DNA of 64,000 bases from Tribonema minus (Eukaryota; Sar; Xanthophyceae; Tribonematales; Tribonemataceae): assembly GCA_017506865.1 (NCBI GenBank), contig JAFCMP010000357.1, forward strand, positions 67,001-131,000. Reading direction: 5' to 3'. The notes below the pieces were generated by a model. The model did no database searches. It was not told where the DNA came from and worked only from the letters and a program-made list of their open reading frames with translations. The translations under genes and the position numbers were made by a program. Positions 1-13,463 of this stretch are shown piece by piece (position 1 is the stretch's first letter; each line of letters starts with the position of its first letter).

Positions 1-181
1 TCAAATCAAATGGCAAGTCCTGATCACGTATCGCACAAAGGGGAGTACAGGGTACAGGGTTAATTACAGAGCACCGAGTACACTCTCAAGCAAGCGCCTA
101 TGGTGCTGATGCTCCTTCCGATCGTAACTACCAAACACCAAACTTGTCGTCCATAAGCTGGGGTAGCCAACAATCGCATAC

Positions 182-3100
182 TCACGAGACAACACCCCGT
201 TTGAGCATTAACACTACAGCACACTCTGACATTGCAGCGGCAGGTACGGCAGTTGCGCAAATCCTCACCGCGCCGCTGCGCGCCACCACCCTGAGCGTTG
301 CCATGACGCGCTCCCTCTCCACGCCAGCATCCCGCCCAGCAGAACTCAGTGCCAGCGCGCAAAATGCAGCATGCGCCTCCGCAGCGCGCATGGCCGTGAG
401 TCGCCGCCACACAAACCCCGCCAGCACTGCTGCGGCGCTGCGGCCGGGGACTCGCGCGTATGTGCTGGTGGCGCTGGTGTCGCCGTCGGCTAGGGAGAGG
501 CGGCGCCAGGCACCCGGTGACCCTGTGCATGGCGAATGTGGCAATAGCGTATGTATGAGTATGGTTCTGTGTGCTGCACCATGACACATGCCGCGATAGC
601 ACCTACTTGAAGTATGAGAATGGTGGCTTGTGCTGCTTGGAAGAGCACACGTATCAATATGCATGTTTGTATAGTGTGTATTGCTGGTGGTGCAAGGGGA
701 GACTGGAAGTGACAGGTGACCGGGTTGGGTGACTTGATTGGCTGGATAGCATGTCTGTGCACTTCAGTGACACGGCCCATTGTTGCAGTAAATAGTGTAA
801 TTGTGGACATGCTTCTAGATTGCTAGTTGGGTAATGTACAGGCTCATGGCACGCTGATCCTCCAGCAGGGCGCGGCTGTGTGCATGCAGGAAGTCAACAT
901 GCAGCAGTGCTCAGCTGAGAGTGTTTACTTAACTTCATGATTGACTCCAAGGCTGGCGCTCGTTCGCACATCAATCACAAATCAAAACACACCTGACCCC
1001 ACACACGCTCGTGCACAATCCAGACCTCATGTCCAACCTAGACTTCAATTTCAACACAGAAGAACGCATGCGTTCATGACTACCACCTCAGTCACTCAAC
1101 CATTATACTCCCACACAACCTTGCCCCTACCTGGCGACCCAGGTGCGGAGCCGGCGGCGGCGGCATCCGATCTGGGCGACTGCGCAGTGCTCAGCACCGA
1201 TGCAGCAGCGCTCACACGCGGCGACGGGTACGAGTACGCCGCCGGGCTCGCAGCGTCGCCGCGGTGCATGCGCTGGCGCGAGGGGGTGTGCGAGGGGGTG
1301 CCAGCAGCGCTCAACGGAGACAGCGGAGCGGCGTCAACGGGGGTGGAGGGCTGCGATTGGGGGGTGTTTGGGCCGCTGCCGCCCCCCCACAGCAGTGTCC
1401 TGCCGATTCGCCACAGGAGGGAGGGAGGGGGGTCTGCAGGGGGCGTGGGCGGCCGCTGGGACACTTGGAGTTGTGTTGCCTGCAATCGCACGCAAGAGGT
1501 GCACATGCGGTGGATGAGTGAGTGTTGATTGCTACTGTAGAGGTGGTGCCATTGTTGGTGGCGCTCTGCAGTGAGAGGTAGACTTGGTAAATTGCTGCTG
1601 GGGTACTCAGAAACGCCTGTGCGGGGAAAAAAGCAGAATACACAAGAGGTGTGGCTGCTGTGGATATGTAGGCAAGAAAAACAAGTCCCAGGACTCAGTT
1701 TCCTATGGAGGTGCTGACGGAAAAACGCAAAGTTTGAGAGGGGGAAGAGATGACGATTGGACTGACAAGACATGCATCAAATGCCATGAACGTTGGTGGC
1801 TACGACATGTCGCCTCCATTGCAGCATCAGCATGTAATTGGCCCGTTGATTGATGGCAATGCACAGCATTTGCTCACAGCGCGGGGCACAGTGCTGGCTC
1901 AGCATAGTGTGCCAGTATTGACTGTGAATGCATACACTATCCTAACACCCTTGGAAGTTTTGATGTTTGCCCATACTCACACCACTTCGGCCCGTCACAA
2001 CTTGGCTGGCACAAGCATCCAAAACTCCTGCTGGTTCGCAAGCACATGACCTAACCACACACCTCAAACTCCACACACACCGCTCACCTTCCGCTGCTGG
2101 CGCTGGGGCGTCGCCGCCCTCCCACCGCCTGCGCCACCACGCTCAGCCGCTGACGACTGCGCCGCCGCCGCCGCCGCCGCCGCTCCCCCACCCGCCCCAG
2201 CGATCGCCGCATTGAGCGCTGCCGCCGTCACCGCAGCGCTGATGCGCACCGCCGACTGCGGCGGGCTGGCGGCGGAGCGCTCGCGCTTGCACGCAAACAG
2301 CCAGACCTCGGGCAGCAGCGCGTGCGTGTGCGGCGCCTCCAGGCAGCGCAACAGCAGGCAGCAGCACAGCGCGTGGCTCAGGCCATGGGACCACTCGGCG
2401 CCTGTGAGGGGCAGCATGGGGGGCGGCAGCAGGGCCTCCAGTTCGTGTGGCGGGGCGCTGCGCGAGCGCGCGGCGCTGACGGCGTGGTCGCTGCGTGGGG
2501 TGGTGGTGATGATCAGAGCAGGGGGGCGAGGGGGGGGGAAGGGGGGGGGTCAGCGGGGTGTTAAGAGGAGGGTGGATGGCGATGAAGGAGGGTTAGAGTT
2601 GGGGTGAGCATGCGTCCAAAGTCCATATGCACTCTAGCGCCAGCGCAGTGAGTTCATGTGCAGTCGTGAAGTCAAGCAGATAGGTTCACAAGGCTGGTCT
2701 GATGCCCAAGGTAAATGACAGCAGCGTCGTGTGCGGTCATTCACCAGCGTCATGTGCGCCTGTGTCAGTCCCGTGCACCCCGACACACTACTCTGCCGTA
2801 ACCCTGAGCAACGTCACCGCCGATCGCTGACGCACCTGACCAGCGGCAGAAACCACGCCGCGGTCGCCAGGCGCCCCTGCTCCAGGCACGCGTGCAGCAG
2901 GTGCGTGGGATGCGCCCCCTCATACCCCCCCTCCCCCCCCAGCAGCAGCGGGAACAGCAGCGCGTACCAGTCCGGCTCCATCTTGCGCGACACGCGCGCC
3001 ACCACCTCCAGAAAGCACCCCCGCGCCAGCGCGCACAGCCGCAGCGCGCCCGACAGAACGGCCGCCGCCTGAGCGCGCGTAGCGTCCCCCGCGGGACCCT

Positions 3101-6100
3101 TCTGGGCCTCGTTGGCCAGGTGGCGGCCCTCTAGGCAGGCGCGCAGCAGCAGCTCCAGGGTGTCGGGGACGGCCTCTGCCAGTGCGGCGTCGCGCTTGAG
3201 TTCGGCGAGGATGCTGGCGGCGACGTCGAAGCCGCGCACCGCGCCGGCTGCGGCTGCTGCGGCGCCGTTGTGTGGCGGGGGGTCGGCGCTGCCCAACTGC
3301 AAAGACGAGAAGGGAGGGCGTGGGAAGTATTGGTGATTGTTGAGTTGGTGAGATTGATGATGAGCAACACGTTGAAAGGCCATGAAAGGTGGCAGGCAGT
3401 ACGTGGAGTCCGCCGCATATTGAGGCAGGGCGCTAAGACATGGGCGGTTGACAAACACGCTAGGCGACAACTGCGCGCAACGCCTGCTGCACCGCTGCTG
3501 CAATGCAAGATGAAGTGTTTAGAGCCGTGCAATTATCTGGCGGAGCATGCACTTCAAAGTATTCACAGTAGTCAAGGCTTGCTAGCCTGGAGCCCAAAAC
3601 AGCATCTGTGAGTAACGCGTAATACATCAGGCCTCCCAGCACCCCTGCTTTGGCATTGCTCTGTAGTTGAGCTCCCTCGTGCTACAGCGCTGACCTATTG
3701 CAACGACTACTTCGAAGTACATTCTAAGAACTTTTGACGCTTCCTCTTGCCTGCAATTCTGGCGTTGTCGACGGCGGCGTCTCAGCCTTGGCAACGCCGG
3801 CGCCTGTCCGTGCGGCTGCATCAGCGATCAGCAAGTGGCGCAGCACCAGGTGCAGCAGCGGCCGCAGCCGAGTCCGCATTTCGTAACACGGCGGCAGCTG
3901 CAGCGGCTCCGCTGGTGGTGGTCCATTGACAGCAGTGCTCCCTGCGCTGGCGGCATTGTCTCGGGGCCGGCACACCACCTGCGCAGACATGCAGTGTCAC
4001 CGTGAGCGCAACTTAGATTGAAGTACATGGCGCAGTTGAGGGACTACCGTTCACTGTGGCATCATGTACATGCGGTTGCCATCTGGTCATCTGGTGCACC
4101 GTGCATACCCTATGCACATACACGCAAACACAGTACGCTGCATGCACAAAAGGTGCCACGCTCACGCTTGACCTGTCAAACGAACAAAACATGATTCAAC
4201 TCCAACAACGCATTGGGAGGTGACGTGCCTGAGTGACATAGACCATGGCCCCCTTGCGCGCCAGCAGTCCCAGCGCCATTGACTCCGGATCAGCATATGC
4301 ATGCGGATCCAAAGCCAGCGCCTCGTCTGTCCCGCCATCCAATGAGTCTTCTGAGAAGGCACCATCGGGAAGCTCCAACTGCAAGGCCGGGCACCAGACT
4401 TGGTACTCTTCGCTGTAGGCTTCCTCTATCAGGCGCGCAGCTGAAGGGCTCCGGGGTGCATTGGCAGGGCTTGCTGTGACAGTTACGACCGGCAGTTACA
4501 GGATTGCTCAGGTGCATGTGATGCGCCTCACATAATTGACGGTGGGCATGAAACACAATTCAGGTCTAGAGGCACACTTTGAATGGTCGACTGCTCAGTG
4601 TCTCAGCGGAAAGAGCACCTGTTGATTGTTGATGACATACTGTAAGCCTTTGCCCATTCAAGTGCATCTACATATCGACAACTGTATCGACAGGGGGCAG
4701 ACGTCAGATGCATACTTTTACTATATACTTGCAAGTACCTCGGAAGTACCTTTTAAAGTGTAACTATGTACAGTAGGCAGCAGTGATCATCAGTGACAGC
4801 TCAAACAGTGGCGTTTGAGGCATCAGTAGAAACAGACAAGGACTGCATGCTCTGCCTCATAGTTGAGCTGTCTCATGCTGACACCACCAGTAACTTTGTT
4901 GATCCACAGGTTAGGTATTTAGGCGTAAACCGCCACTATGCGTCCTTATTTGGAGATCGCGATTAGCAGCTCGGTGCCTAAAGGATGCTCACAAGTGAAG
5001 TTCGTCCAGATTTTTACTTGAAGTGCAAGCTCAGTGCTGCACAGGCCTTCTGCACTTCTAAATGCACATACCAACGTTGAATCGGGGGCGTGCACATGCA
5101 TAGTGCAGAAGTGCACATGCACAATGCAGAAACCCTATGGTCTAGGGGCTGGTGCCTACGCAAGCCAGATCCTAAGCACGCCGTACAACACAAACAGCAG
5201 CTGACAGCTACGCAACAATACCAACCATCTCATGCTACCTCTGCCCAGCCACCCGCAACAAAATATACTGCCGTACCTTCGCGCTTCAAGCGTCGCTGCT
5301 GCCTCGCCAGGGCCTTTGCCCTAGAGAAGCTGCGTCGCTGCAGCACGTAGCACGGGTGAACATGCACTTGCGTGCCCCCATCATCGTCACCCCCCCACGC
5401 ATGAGAGATGGGGGTGAGATCAGTTACGGCCGCCACGCCACTTGTGATCAACCTGCACAATGGTCACACATTCACATGAGTGGCACGTCACAGGGCGGAA
5501 CAAGCGCGTAACTGGTGGACTGTTAAAGTTGGCATGGTGCTGTGTGCTACGGATGACAAGTCAAGGTCTGTGATGTGATTGGTACGGGTGAGCGAGATGA
5601 GCTGTGCATTGGTACTGCAACCTGAGGTGCTGAGCACTGCAGGCATCCAGATGCACAATATTAACATGATGTATGACACAAATCCAGGAGTGCAGCCCAC
5701 TATGTTCATGCACAGCTGGGTCCTATTAGCATAGCTCAGACAGATCATTCCAGCATACAAACAGTATTTAGAGACACATTGTGCGCGTTCCAGCAGCAGC
5801 TGACGAGGTTCATCAACTTCAACCTCAACTGTGGACTTGCCTGCAGCAGCCGCCCTCCAGCTCCACCACCGCCAGGTTGCCGTCAAAGTCCAGTATGCCC
5901 AGCAGCGGCGGAACCACCGCGGGCACCAGGAACAGTCGCCGCGGCGCCCCTATCCTGCCCTCATCCGCCAAACTGAGCGCTGATGCAGCCGAGCCAGCGC
6001 GCCACTGCCTGCGCTTTGCCGGCGATGGACCGCTGCCGCTACCGGCACCGCCGCTGCCGCCGGTGGTGGCGGCGCTGGTGCAGTGCGTGGGCTGCACGTG

Positions 6101-9100
6101 CGGCAGCGTGCCCTGGTGCGCCACTTCGCTGGTGACGCCGGCGGGTGTCTGGCTGGCGCGCAGCGGGCCGGAGGCGCAGCTACGGTGGCGGCAGCGAGCA
6201 GTCGACGAGGCGGTGATGCTCATCAGCAGGGGAGGGGGCTCAGCTGGGGGGACGGCGTGAGCGGGCACTGCGTCTGCAGCCTGCCTAGCGCGCATGCCTT
6301 GCGTGCATGCATTTGTGTATACATTCAACTTTGTGCATACAGAACTTTGGTCATCATTTCAAAGTATATACTTGTATTAGTAGTTTGTGTGCGCTCTCTG
6401 CATCATAGTACGGCACATGGGGAAGTAAAGTGCCCTCATGTAACTGTATCCTATAGGCAAGGTCGCTGCAGCACACACCAGAACACTGCCACAGACTCCT
6501 GTACTGTGTGAAGTCATAGGCACACACAATCGGCACGCATGCTGCGGCAGGCCCACCACTGATTGCAGCCATGTGGCTGGCTGCGCATTAAGGCACGTAC
6601 AGCGCATGCGCACAGTCCAGAACCATACCACTGTATGCTTGCCTACTTAGAATTAGGGTCAGGGTTAGCGCAGGTTTTCCTAACCCTAACCTCCATGCAC
6701 AAAGCCCATGACCACATAGCCATACCTACATACCTGAATCTGTAGACCAGGTACGATCGCTGCGACGCCACCAGCACCAGGATCTCCGACCCGGCCCGGC
6801 GCGTAACTGGCATGGCGCTGAAAAAAGCGGGCTTCATGCCAACGGGCAGGCGCAGCGGCGCCAGCAGAAGACTCGCATCGTCCAGGTGCGTGCGCGGGTA
6901 GAGTCTGAGCCAGTACATGCTGCCCTGGCGCGCCAGCGCAATGACAGCTTCCTCGCCCCACCAGCACAGGCCGCACACCTCCAGCTCTCGCTCCTGCGCA
7001 TCGGTGGTTGAAATTGAAGTTAGGAGCACTCCTCCGTGAGGGAGTTGACATGTTCATGAATCATGCAACCGCGCCTGTTTTAAAACGCACAGACTATCAA
7101 TATCCGCCTGGCGTACATTGCCAATTGCGCACAATGCTCCATACACACATGCCTGTGATTATCTAGAGGGTCCCCTCTCGCTACTGTCGATGATCTTTTA
7201 AAAGTATAAATGTTCACCTGGTGCACATTGCCAAAAACGCGCCACCTCCCCTGTGCTGCGCTGTATACGGCCATTCCACGCCTGCCCGCTACAGCAATGT
7301 GACCGCCTCCCGCACTTGTGCTCACGTGCTGCAGGGGGGCATTTGACGCCAGATACCCTGCATGCAGCAGCAAGCATAAGAGCAAAATAAGAGATCATGT
7401 AGGGTGGCTGACATGAGCACACACGTACGTTAAAGTGTGCATTGCTGATGTCATTTACTACAAACTGGTTTGCGAACGGGATATGCAGCAGAAGCACCAT
7501 ACTTCAAGCTAAGTGGCTCAAAGCATGCAGTTGTGCCACGGCGATCACAATGCAGGAGTTGTGAATGGGATTGAAGGACTGCTCTGCATGGCTTGACCTA
7601 CACAGCATCCAGACAACGCATGCTTTAGAGGTGATCACTGATCAGCATGATACAAACAAACACATGATCGAAGCGTGGCTGGTGATCCATTGCAATTGCT
7701 GAGGTAAGGTAATGCCTGTACTGAGCACTGCCACTGGACATGTTGCCAATGATTGCGCAGTACATACATATATACGTTACTTCAAGTATGAAGTATCAGC
7801 TTTTCCAGAAATGGACTGGTGTCAAACGGCATAGCATCACTGTGAAACAACAAACCATGTCACACCGCACCCTGCCGCAGCCCCAGCACGCGCACAAGGC
7901 GTACATACCTCCGTGGCACGGAAGCACTTCAAGTATGAATGTACTTCAAGTGTGAAGTATCATCTTATCAGCACACAGCGCACATACCTCCGTGACACGG
8001 GAGCACCCGCCAGTACAGCGAATGCGAGTCCCAGGGCCTGGCCTCCAGCGTCACCACGCGTGTGCTGTCCTGCAGACACAGCGGCGCGCCGCTGACCGCA
8101 GAGCCAGCATGTCTCAGCAAGTCGTACACCAGAATGCGCTCCTGCTGCTGCGGCGGGCCCCTGAGAGGGGAGCCCATGCCGCTGCCGGCGACTGCTAGGA
8201 GCCTGCAAGAGTGTGAAGTTGGAGTTGATGTTACAGATGATGTCATGAAAGGGCACGTCATGTGCAATACTCTGCTCTTGCAGATACTGACTGGGTGTAG
8301 TGTCGTCGCACTTGGGGTTACTTAATCTACCCCCCACCTAAATTTGCACAGGTGCTACGATAAGTCGTGCAGTGATGCTCTCCACACACGGTGTCATCAC
8401 ATGGTAGTGGTGTGTAACAGAGGTCACAGTCACTGCATGCATGTTAACATTCGTTCGGCCCATAAAGGTACTGTCATATTGTTCTTGAGAGGAACTGGAG
8501 AAACACACTTGACCACGCACTGCTGATATAGTGAATTATACAGCAAGGAGGTGTCATGCACTTGACCGTCTGGAGAGTATCGCCAGCATGTTCTTCAAAA
8601 GGAACAGCTGCCTCGCTGTTCCCTCACAAGACCTTACTTACAACACGCAAATGCATCCACAGGGCTCTAGCTTCCACGTGCACACTGCAGCTGCCTAAAT
8701 GCATCACGAAGTTGCTGATGATGGCAAGGAATCGCGGTCTGCAATCAAAGTCAATGTCAGTTTCGCCTCACCTGTAGCCATGGTACCCCCACGCAAGCCC
8801 CCTGACACCCCCCCCACCGGACCCCCCAACCCCCGCCCCCCCCGTTGCAGAGCAGCTGAGCCGTGTGCCGTCATCAGTGCTCCACAGTGCCAGGGCGCCC
8901 TCGTGGCCAACTGCCAGCGCGTGCCCATCGTCCGAGAAGCACAGGCAAGTTACACCTCCGGCCGCAAGGTAGGGTCCCAGGCTGAGAGAGTGTAGCTGGT
9001 GGATCTCCACGCCAGCCAGGGTCGCAATGCTGTGAGATGGGAGGCAGATCAGCAGCTGCTGCTGTGAGTGGCAGAGCTCTCATCACTCTCCCAGCACAGG

Positions 9101-12100
9101 TGCTTTTGAGGACCAAAAGCATACAGTAGCTAATTGAGCCCATGCCCTGCTGCCTGACGAGGTACAAAAATCAGTATCGCATCAGGAAGATAGTGGCCAT
9201 TGTTTACAGTCGCATCTATTCAAAGCCAGTGCCTTGCATTCTAGCAAATGCTCAGCAATTGAATGCTCGAGTATTAGCATTTGGTATGTTGACATGAGAG
9301 TGGCGTTCATGTATGCACACAACAACGTCAAGGGCATTCAAACAAGTGCATTTCAGTACAGAACATGAGCCATACAAATTGCATAGGACATCATCACCAT
9401 ATGAATGCTCTCAGGACCTGGCCCCAACGACGGCAAGTGCAGCAACTGCAATATTAAGTTATCTGATCGCATCCTCACCAGTGAGAGCATCAAACAACTC
9501 TCAACCTCTGCGTGATACTGCGTTGACAGCATGTGACTTCTGATGCAAATACATGGTGGGGGTGTGGCAATCCATGTTCATCGCAGCAAGACCTCCAGCG
9601 AATCAAGCAAGTTCCCATTTTCACGGCAAACGCACCACAACCTTCGCGCACCAGCATACAAGTACGACCACTACAGCTGAGCACTGCCTCCACAGCTGAG
9701 CATCGATGCACTCACCCCCGCTGCTGCGCAGAGCGCGGCGTGTCCGGCGCGTGCCCCCCCCCTGGCACGTCACTCTGGAAACTGCCAGAACCCCCCAGCC
9801 CCTCCGCGCCCCCCGCTATGTCGAGCGTTGCTGCGGCTAGCTCAGCCGCGTCCGCAGGATCTAGGCGCTCGGCAGGGTCCAGGCGGAAGCTGTTGCGGCG
9901 GTTTTCAAGACCGCTCATCACCTGCGGTGATGAAGAGTTAGTTATGGGAAGGCGTTGCGAGGGTGCGATGCGATGCAAGGCTCCGTTTTTGTTCTGTCAG
10001 CTGTGTTGACGAGGCATTATGGTGGCATACAATGTATGGGCAGGATTAATGCGCCTGTCATGGGGCCTTTTGCGTGACTGACAAACACCAGGCGGAACAT
10101 CAGTGCTCCACAGTACTTCTTTCAAAAGCAAATGTGTTTTTCAGGTACTACAGTTCCACTCAAATGAATTTGCCCACAAGTCATGAGCCAGTCTACCATG
10201 TTGCAGCATGTTGAGCTACAGATGATGGTTGCCTTGAGAGAGCACAACTGCATGCCTGAGTGGTGCTGCAGACCAGAAGGTTGAGCGTTGACACACACTG
10301 GTGCACGCCAAACGCCTACACACCGCATCTCACAGCCCCTGCTTCTGCTGACCTCGCGGTAAACACGCATGAGTCACGGGTCATGAGTCATGACTCGACC
10401 AGCAGCAGCGCTCACCCTGAGGCCATCGCCAGCCCGCGCTCCGCTCGTAAACCTCTCCACCCGCGACAGCAGCACAGACCCGTCCCCCAGGGCCACCGCC
10501 AACAGCCCCCCTTTGCCCGAGAACAGACCCAGCTTGGCAGCAACTTCAGGAGGTTCGGCGCGCGCAGATGCGTTGTTTGAAGTGGAAGTTGGTGATGCCC
10601 CCCCGCTGCTGCCCTCTGTCGTGGCCACCGTGGCGATGGTGCGCACGCAGCACGTCTCCCCCGACAGCGTGCACAGGCTGCAGCCAGAGAGGGATCATGG
10701 TGGTTGCACATGGTGAGCACTCACAGCTGTGCTCAGCGCCACTGCTCAGTCATGACAAGTGCCAAATTTGAGAAATGGCGCCAGCCGTGCAGGTTTTGAC
10801 GTCCGCACGTACACATATCATCAGCTGCAAGTACGGCCATGATGAACGCAAGTCATGAGTCATGGGTCATGTGGCAGCTATGGACCGCATGCAACAGATG
10901 TCCCCACCAACTTCCTGATCGAAAGCCATCGAACTCAAACTGCAACCGCCACCCCTGCTTCACCGGGCGACGCACCTGAACTGTCCATCGTCCGTAACTA
11001 GGGCTAGCAGCTGGAGCGTGTCGCAGAAACTGACAGAGCGAACGCCGCTGGGAAGGGTCTCAGCTCCCCTGAATACGTGAGCGCTGTGAGTGTGCATGTG
11101 CCTCTCTGCTGGTTCATCCGCAAAGAAAGCCTCCGCCGGGAGCGGGCTGAGAACGGGCTGCACTGTCCTGTAGCGCGTCAGCACCTGTCAACACGGCGCA
11201 CACGGCAAGCTGAGCACTGAGGTCACGTGCGTCACAACTTGAAGTTACAGGGCATGGGCTCTTCGTCAAGAGTGAGATCGCGAGCTTCACGATCAATTGC
11301 CATGGGACGGAGAGCGTGACATCTGTTAGTGATCAGCCATGGCGTCAAGTGAGCAACTGGCACAGTGGGCATGAAACTATACCAGCGCCATCACATAGCT
11401 ATGGTATTCCAGCTGAGGGTGAAGATTCAGTGCATTCTGCATGCACGCATGGCACCTGCAAATCACATTGGTATGATCAATCAAGGGTCAATCTCAATAT
11501 ACTGAAAGACTCTGTCCCGCTTTGTTCTGCCAAGTCATTTGCGCAAGCGCGTGCACTAGCCAGTGCTGCAGTGGCAGTCGTTCAACATCCGATTCGTGAC
11601 ATGCGCAACTCCCAATCTTCAACATTGCAGTGTGCAGCAGATGCAGAGTGACTCACCTCTCCAAGCCAGGACACTTTGCACAGGTCCCCCCCAGCTGTTC
11701 CCAGCAGTATGTGCTGCCCAAAGCGACTCGCACACACAGCTGTTATTGGGCTCTCCAGGATCACTTCGGGCAATGACTGCGGGCAAGCATTGAAGCAAAT
11801 GGGCGTCAGGTGTTGATAAGTCTCGCAATGATGACAGGGCAACCACTTGCAGGTGTCCGTCCATCAAATCTGCGTAGCACGACCATCTCTATCAGCTGCA
11901 ACAGCTTCAATGCTTGGTGCACACCACTATTGCCACAAGTTCTTCACAGGGTCAACAGCAAACTGGACACATATAGAGTGCATCAGATCAGCAAACGCCA
12001 AGGCTACATGACCAGCAGACATTGGAAGGAGATGGCAAGATCAGTCTAATGGTCGCTACTTCTGGCATCCATTTATGCCCATGCAGCTTGTCCCTTTGAA

Positions 12101-13463
12101 GGATCGCGCAGCCTAAGGCCAGATTCGCCTACTGTTTTGTCGCCATCAGGCCTAGTGCAGCTCACTTCAAGTGCTTGGTGTCCAAGACAATCCTGGACCA
12201 ATCATTGCTGCAATACAACCGTTGTCGGTGACGTCCAGCGCTGAGTCACCCGGCAGTTGAAGTCACTGCTGCACTGCTGCTACCCGCCCACGAGCATCTT
12301 CACATTTGACGATGCACCCTTTTGGCATTCCTCACCTGCAGTGCCACTTCAACCGGGTTGAGCCACTCATCCTCCTCGTCCTTCCCCCCCCCTGCCAAGG
12401 GCTGGTGCACACCTGGATAATGCGTCTCCAGCCAATCCGGCACTGCAAACTGCATCAGTGGTCTCCGTGCCTGCTGCCCCGGTGGAGGCTGTTTGGGCAC
12501 CACTCTGCAAATCAGCAACCTCCCGGAGGCTGTGACAGCTGCCAGCGCCGTTGAGTCCTGTCGCGGTTCGCGCACGCATGGAACGGTAAGAAGCCGGTGC
12601 AAGGGCTTGAGTACAGCTTTGAGGTTGGCAGCCAAGTACCAGCTGCAGTAACGCCAACAATCATGGCGTGAAAGCCTTGAAACGCAGCGTTGTGGCGGTG
12701 CTGATAGATTTTCCATGTGCACTGTGTGTGCAGAAGGTTCTGATAGGAGCAGCCTATGACTGGAAGTGATTTTCCATGTGCACTGTGCGTGCAGACGATT
12801 CTGATAGGAGCAGCCTATGACTGGAGGTTTCAAGTACAAGAGCATGTTGAGCTACGAATTCCTACAAAGCAGTCGTGAGGCCTGCATGAACAGGGCGCCT
12901 GGCATGTGTAGCAGTGGAGGCCGAGCAGACTGCCACTTCAAACAGGCATGGTATGGGCATGATTGACCACAAATTCTGCTACAGCACTTGAACTAAGCGT
13001 TTACTACTCATACTCCTACTCCTACCTCGCTGAATGGAAGTGATGCGTGCAAAGCTCACAGCAGGCTGCACTTACGCTTCAAGTGCATATCCTCCTTGCA
13101 TGCAGACAGAAGAAAGTTTTTGCAGAATTGGTGCTTTGTTGACCACAAAACTGAAATCAGAGCACGTCACAGTGACGCCATGTGCACGTGCATAACTTGC
13201 AGCGCTCAATCTCAGTCGACCAACTGCCGTGATAGCAGACTCACCTTACGCCACAGCACACAGCCGCCAGGAATGGCGCCGATCCCAACGCTCATCCAAC
13301 CCAGAGGCACATGATTTTTGTTGCCCGACCATACCGCCAGCCTGTCTGTCGTTGCCACTGCCAGAAGCGATCCCGTTGAATTCAGAGCGAGATCCAGGAC
13401 TTGCTCATCTGGGCCTGCATCGGGGAGGCCCAGCGACCGCAAGCAGCCATAGGGCAAGTACAT
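182..13463 (-). CDS. RIC1: RIC1 homologue (Golgi Rab6/Ypt6 exchange factor subunit), 18 exons
   Basis: RIC1 pairs with RGP1 to activate Rab6/Ypt6 at the Golgi (family knowledge). Exons, in transcript order: 13245-13463, 12336-12557, 11657-11776, 10976-11184, 10416-10677, 9716-9921, 8772-9029, 7988-8202, 7218-7357, 6734-6993, 5841-6218, 5277-5452, 4229-4473, 3751-3978, 2836-3296, 2088-2490, 1131-1479, 182-522. They total 4,692 nt (1,563 codons plus stop) and every phase closes. The start ATG gives MYLPYGCLRSLGLPD, like the plant RIC1 start MYMAYGWP. Remembered RIC1 landmarks recur in order: LLGTAGGDLCKVSWLGE, ALAVGHEGALALWS, GRWRVFGNV, LYPRTHLDDASLL, ARLIEEAY and a LLHLVLRHLL helix. The N-terminal two thirds is a beta-propeller region and the rest is helical. 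The last ~360 residues are Ala/Pro-rich and poorly conserved, so the two final exons are the least certain. Three introns begin with GC. Confidence 0.92.
7895..8005 (-). repeat. Duplicated exon-8 donor edge in RIC1 intron 8
   Basis: The real exon-8 3' edge (from 7988) with its GTATGT donor reads on the plus strand as acatacctccgtgacacgg. An almost identical copy, acatacctccgtggcacgg, lies about 83 bp further left near 7902, inside intron 8. It could act as a decoy or alternative donor. The stretch between the copies is rich in acttcaagta-type motifs. Confidence 0.8.
12707..12828. repeat. Tandem duplication, 61-bp unit, two copies, in RIC1 intron 1
   Basis: Two head-to-tail copies (12707-12767 and 12768-12828) both begin gattttccatgtgcactgtg and both contain gataggagcagcctatgac. 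They differ at only a few positions. No coding potential is evident. Confidence 0.92.

Noticed and set aside
941-1528. 195-codon plus-strand frame near the left end
   Set aside because: It is antisense to RIC1 exon 17, which is fixed by splice phase on the minus strand.
2143-2394. Alternative minus-strand frame over RIC1 exon 16
   Set aside because: The other frame joins in phase to both neighbouring exons; this one does not.
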